A stretch of 9,788 nt of DNA, taken from positions 1 through 9,788 of the forward strand of contig USTH01000047.1 in assembly GCA_900557555.1 (NCBI GenBank), written 5' to 3'. Below, in pieces: positions 7,501 to 9,788 of this stretch (positions are counted from its first letter, which is position 1; each line of letters opens with the position of its first letter). The stretch comes from an uncultured Prevotellaceae bacterium (lineage in GTDB: Bacteria > Bacteroidota > Bacteroidia > Bacteroidales > Bacteroidaceae). The position numbers and the translations under genes were made by a program. The notes under the pieces are model-generated. The model saw only the letters and a list, made by a program, of their open reading frames with translations, was not told the DNA's origin and searched no databases.

Positions 7501-7900
7501 CGATGCCGACAAGGTCGTTGACAAGTATTATGCCAAAGGAACTATAGAAACAAAAGAAGAGGCCCTTGAAATAAAGAGAGAGCTTGACGACGCTTGGAGA
7601 AAGTGGCCGGAAATGGCCGACTGGTTCGGAGGCGGTTGGAAGCTGTTGCGCGAGGTGACTCTGCTTTGTCCTTCGGGCCATGGCGAAAGCGGAAAACAGA
7701 ACGCCCTCATGCGTCCTGACCGAGTAATGATAAAAGGCCGGAAAGCCGTTGTGCTGGATTTTAAATTTGGAAAGCACAACAATTACAAGTACTCCGAGCA
7801 AGTGAAAGATTACGTGCAGGCGTTGCGCTTGATGGGCTATGCCGATGTGGAGGGTTATCTGTGGTATGGTTTCGACAACGAACTTGTCAGAGTAAGCTGA
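4571..7900 (+). CDS. addA: AddA-like UvrD/Rep-family helicase-nuclease
   Basis: A 1,109-residue motor and nuclease subunit that unwinds and degrades double-strand DNA ends so that RecA can load. All core superfamily I helicase motifs are visible: Walker A ASAGTGKT (9-16, K15), motif Ia VTFTNKATAEM (42-52), TIDSF (118-122), Walker B DEFQDTS (396-402), motif III GDVKQSIYRWR (427-437), NFRS (468-471), motif V IMTIHTSKGL (733-742) and motif VI YVALTRA (820-826). The C-terminus is a RecB-type PD-(D/E)XK nuclease: RPDR (1048-1051), LDFK (D1063, K1065) and Q1077-x3-Y1081. Motor and nuclease therefore both look intact. ATG 4571 puts Walker A at the family's usual distance from the start and follows a purine-rich AGAAAAG; ATG 4559 and GTG 4535 are in-frame alternatives. 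The AddB-like gene begins 66 nt after the stop. Automatic annotation may call it an exodeoxyribonuclease V beta-like or UvrD-domain protein. Confidence 0.93.
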   Translation: MNTLTVCRASAGTGKTYTLASRYIALLMDSDGDFLYRNILAVTFTNKATAEMKQRILSYLYLIAEGGEDNAERKGFLANMVRYMRRGVDSKNRDELRHKARRVCHYILEDYDNMKVVTIDSFLQTLIAGIAQAVGIGASFNVVLDINHVISTAIDEIMTTHIDDNTFTKPLLTRYVEEQFEDEKGWDVRSKLLAMAKEIFQETVQKEDHERILDVEVLGRYQREMARVYYAEVARMQPVYNKVCNCRRDNEIDGGAYYYDMITRVKKTLDKSASESDVFRGLSDRSFNSLVSDKFLKKVASSDPERPREVQSALEAMHLLCGELREKYLVYKITNEYLNDLMLMTSVKNRMNVNLKEANSILLASTAYVLSQSLKPGDADFILEKAGIRFRHIMIDEFQDTSTLQWQVFSHLVSEVLGSGGTTLIVGDVKQSIYRWRNGDYTIMENLNASTPLLGAFYDENSEMLTRNFRSQANVVEFNLSLFDRLTRLDDSLAQLRNLYQEGETGYTKEHLDDFHKYGTTHNGYVQYRVYPYAPGRVRKELSDAQQSARYQLVTQQIASQMFEDIRALLDRGARPADILILIRNKSEIGTIVEAFDDTELPRRGVALSSNDSFLLERSVSVMLIVSALKYVFCSDSISGEYLTSHGKDVDRLMLCDKRMPLYELVEKIVNILFADVDKEVHADDMNYIDCFMDNLRSYVNNYGSDAKAFVVYWDDELHKTAIPATGNDGIRIMTIHTSKGLDAKHLFVPFCSWKLSTEADNRKTKLWVTPQADIGGDSNIAVPYKIPVTFRSALREVAYEQAYSAEKKAQLVDNLNLLYVALTRAADNLFVYSPISFRSLTEYSPNTVGDLVFECLSGEEVEPGVTLGEQVRHEWDNCEEGSPAFGQYSIGAEPFVWLRDASHKADAATQPSPFEYSYSDDDMLKFRYYSAHGSISFKQSQESMLYHPGEAGGKTASYIDAGVLRHNILSEIRTKADADKVVDKYYAKGTIETKEEALEIKRELDDAWRKWPEMADWFGGGWKLLREVTLLCPSGHGESGKQNALMRPDRVMIKGRKAVVLDFKFGKHNNYKYSEQVKDYVQALRLMGYADVEGYLWYGFDNELVRVS

Positions 7901-7966
7901 TGCCACACGTGGCTGGTGCGTGTCTGTAAGTGATGGGCGGTTTATTAAAAATACAATCAGAGAGAG

Positions 7967-9788
7967 ATGGAATTTTTGAGATTTGTTGTCAACGACCTCT
8001 ACAAAAAATTTGAGGGACAACTTGAAAACGTTACAGTGGTCTTGCCTACCCGCAGGGCAGCGTTGTTCATAAGGAAGTATCTTGCCGAGCTGGCCGGAGA
8101 CAAACCCGTGTGTGCCCCGCAGTGTACAACGATAACCGATATGTTTGACTCGCTGTGTGCGCTCAGGTCGGTTGACGAGATAAAGGCCGTGTGTCTGTTA
8201 TATGAAATCTACAAGCAGAAGACGGAAAACATCTGCACCGCCAACCCCACATTGACGCTCGACTGTTTTTATAGTTGGGGGCGCCAACTCATTGCAGACT
8301 TCGACAATGTAGACAAGAACTATATCGACTCTACCGGAGAGGAAATCTTCAGAAGCTCTGCCGAGGCTCACGAGTTTGACAAAGACAATCTTGACAACGA
8401 GGTGAAAGAGCGAATCATGAACCTCGTGCGTGGCCAGACGTCAGATGCCGCGGGCCAAAGCCCCGCAGACCGCAATGCCGAAGATGGGGAGTCGTTCCGA
8501 AAAACCTTTGAACAGGTGTGGCAGCAGTTGCCAGCCATATACAAAGAATTCTCCCAGAGGCTGCTGAGGGAGAACTGCGCCCTTGAGGGTGCGCGCAACA
8601 AGTGGGTAGTGCGCAACTTCGAAACCCTTTGGCAAGACATCAGCGACACCACGTTTGCCTTTGTGGGCTTCAATATTCTGTCTGCTACCGAGCGAACCCT
8701 TATGCGCCTCATCGACAACAAGCAGAAAGCCCTGTTCTATTGGGACTATGACGCAGCCTTTGACGAGGCCGAACCCTTTATTCCTGCCTATCGCAACGTA
8801 AGGGACAACATCAGGGAATTGCATGGGCTTTATGATGCTTCGCCGAGCCGCACAGAGACCATCAATGTTGTTTCGGCGGCATCCGACAATGCCCAGGCAC
8901 GCTATGTGCACGACTGGCTGTTGGCAAACCACAAAGACGGACAAATGTCGGCCGTGGTTCTCTGCAACGAGGCGATGCTTCACCCCGTGGTGTTCTCCAT
9001 ACCCAATCAATTCTCTGGAAACGTAAACATCACAAAGGGTTTCCCCATGAAGCACACAAGGGTGTATGCCCGCATCTGCTCTTGGTTAAGAAACCCCGCC
9101 AACACCACAGGGTGTGGCGGTGTCATGGACATGCTGGTGCAACTGCGAGGCTTTATTGACGACGAGTGGTCGGCAGCCAGCCCCGAGCAACCACCGGTTC
9201 CACCAGAGCAGGGCGGCCCCTCGGGCCCGATGTGGCATGAAATGCTCGACAGAGAATCCATCTATCAGGCACGGTGCGTGGTGGTGCGCTTCATCAGTCT
9301 GGCCCAAGACGGCGTGTTAAACCATGTAGAGGAACTACACACCGTCCGCAATCTGCTGACAGCCCATCTGGGCACCATCAACATTCCGTTTCACGGAGAG
9401 CCAGTGACAGACCTGCAGATTATGGGAGTGCTTGAGACCCGAGGCCTTGACTTCGACAACATCCTGATGCTTAACGTGGAGGAGGGCGTCGTGCCGCAAT
9501 CGGGCCACGACAACTCCTTCATTCCCTACTATCTGCGCAAATACTATAAGCTGACAACGCTCGACGATCAGGCACAGGTCTACTCCTACAACTTCTTCAG
9601 AATCTTGCGCAGGGCACGCAACGTCACGCTGCTCTTTAGCGAAGCCCTGACCTCCGAGGGCCAAAAGTCCATGTCGCGTTTCGTGATGCAGATACTCGCC
9701 TCTCGGGCAATGCGCCCCCTTGTGAGCAGACACAAGCTCGTCTGCACCCCAGTGGAGGCTGGCGAGGCGGGCGCCAAGCAGGCAGACC
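7967..9788 (+). CDS. addB: AddB-like PD-(D/E)XK nuclease family protein (3' end beyond window)
   Basis: The frame is open from ATG 7967 to the right edge: 607 complete codons with no stop. Relatives are roughly 950-1,000 residues, so about a third is missing, including the expected C-terminal nuclease and iron-sulfur cysteines. Visible marks are the N-terminal VVLPTRRAALFIRKYL (24-39) where a Walker A would sit in helicases, WGRQLIADFDNVD (104-116), FAFVGFNILSATE (230-242) and the strongly conserved MGVLETRGLDF (486-496) with NVEEGVVP (503-510). The ATP-binding loop lacks G-x-G-K-T, so this is a degenerate helicase, as in other Bacteroidota AddB-like proteins. It should pair with the upstream AddA-like motor in DNA-end resection. 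No promoter or terminator is evident in the 66-nt gap, so co-transcription is likely. A purine stretch AGAGAG just before the ATG may aid initiation. Two hydrophilic inserts (157-176, and a Pro/Gly-rich one at 402-421) look lineage-specific. Confidence 0.9.
   Translation, partial: MEFLRFVVNDLYKKFEGQLENVTVVLPTRRAALFIRKYLAELAGDKPVCAPQCTTITDMFDSLCALRSVDEIKAVCLLYEIYKQKTENICTANPTLTLDCFYSWGRQLIADFDNVDKNYIDSTGEEIFRSSAEAHEFDKDNLDNEVKERIMNLVRGQTSDAAGQSPADRNAEDGESFRKTFEQVWQQLPAIYKEFSQRLLRENCALEGARNKWVVRNFETLWQDISDTTFAFVGFNILSATERTLMRLIDNKQKALFYWDYDAAFDEAEPFIPAYRNVRDNIRELHGLYDASPSRTETINVVSAASDNAQARYVHDWLLANHKDGQMSAVVLCNEAMLHPVVFSIPNQFSGNVNITKGFPMKHTRVYARICSWLRNPANTTGCGGVMDMLVQLRGFIDDEWSAASPEQPPVPPEQGGPSGPMWHEMLDRESIYQARCVVVRFISLAQDGVLNHVEELHTVRNLLTAHLGTINIPFHGEPVTDLQIMGVLETRGLDFDNILMLNVEEGVVPQSGHDNSFIPYYLRKYYKLTTLDDQAQVYSYNFFRILRRARNVTLLFSEALTSEGQKSMSRFVMQILASRAMRPLVSRHKLVCTPVEAGEAGAKQAD

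Noticed and set aside
7903..7914. GCCAC/GTGGC inverted repeat between the addA-like and addB-like genes
   Set aside because: Five base pairs around a two-base loop with no T run is too weak to act as a terminator, so co-transcription remains the better reading.
7442..8020. 192-codon open frame on the minus strand spanning the addA/addB junction
   Set aside because: It overlaps the nuclease domain of the AddA-like protein and the conserved N-terminus of the AddB-like protein, and its translation is unrecognisable.
8441..9055. 204-codon open frame on the minus strand
   Set aside because: It lies wholly inside the AddB-like gene, whose + strand frame carries conserved family motifs. The antisense product has no recognisable domain or signal.

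Overview
The window looks like a chromosomal segment from a Bacteroidota bacterium, most likely Bacteroidales and Prevotella-like. Four things point there: a GH109-type Gfo/Idh/MocA glycosidase, a fasciclin-domain lipoprotein with a Bacteroidota-type lipobox and tail, a paired AddA-like/AddB-like helicase-nuclease locus of the Bacteroidota kind, and a perfect Bacteroidota promoter (TTTG, 19 nt, TAnnTTTG). Starts lack strong Shine-Dalgarno sequences, as is usual in that phylum. The genus is an inference. All four genes lie on the + strand.

Layout. Positions 1-189 are intergenic, with a 31-bp-spaced direct repeat and a probable -7 promoter element. Positions 190-1767 encode an exported GH109-like NAD-dependent glycosidase, followed by a strong intrinsic terminator (1793-1838). 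After an AT-rich spacer, 2064-4094 encodes a lipoprotein with two fasciclin-like domains and a C-terminal domain I cannot assign. The intergenic region 4095-4570 is the most structured non-coding part of the window. It holds a small hairpin, a perfect 16-bp inverted repeat with TG...CA ends, a four-unit tandem array of palindromic 23-bp repeats, and a consensus promoter. Positions 4571-7900 encode an AddA-like helicase-nuclease with complete helicase motifs and a RecB-type nuclease domain. From 7967 to the right edge runs an AddB-like partner that is cut off by the window.

How the genes work together. The first two products act in the cell envelope, in glycan processing and at the outer surface; the terminator shows they are separate transcription units. 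The last two genes are very probably co-transcribed and should form one complex that processes double-strand DNA ends for recombinational repair. I see no convincing novel defence or signalling system. The least explained sequence is the repeat cluster at 4154-4375, which I read as possible remnants of insertion-sequence ends, though a regulatory role is not excluded. No tRNA, rRNA, CRISPR array or intact transposase gene was found.
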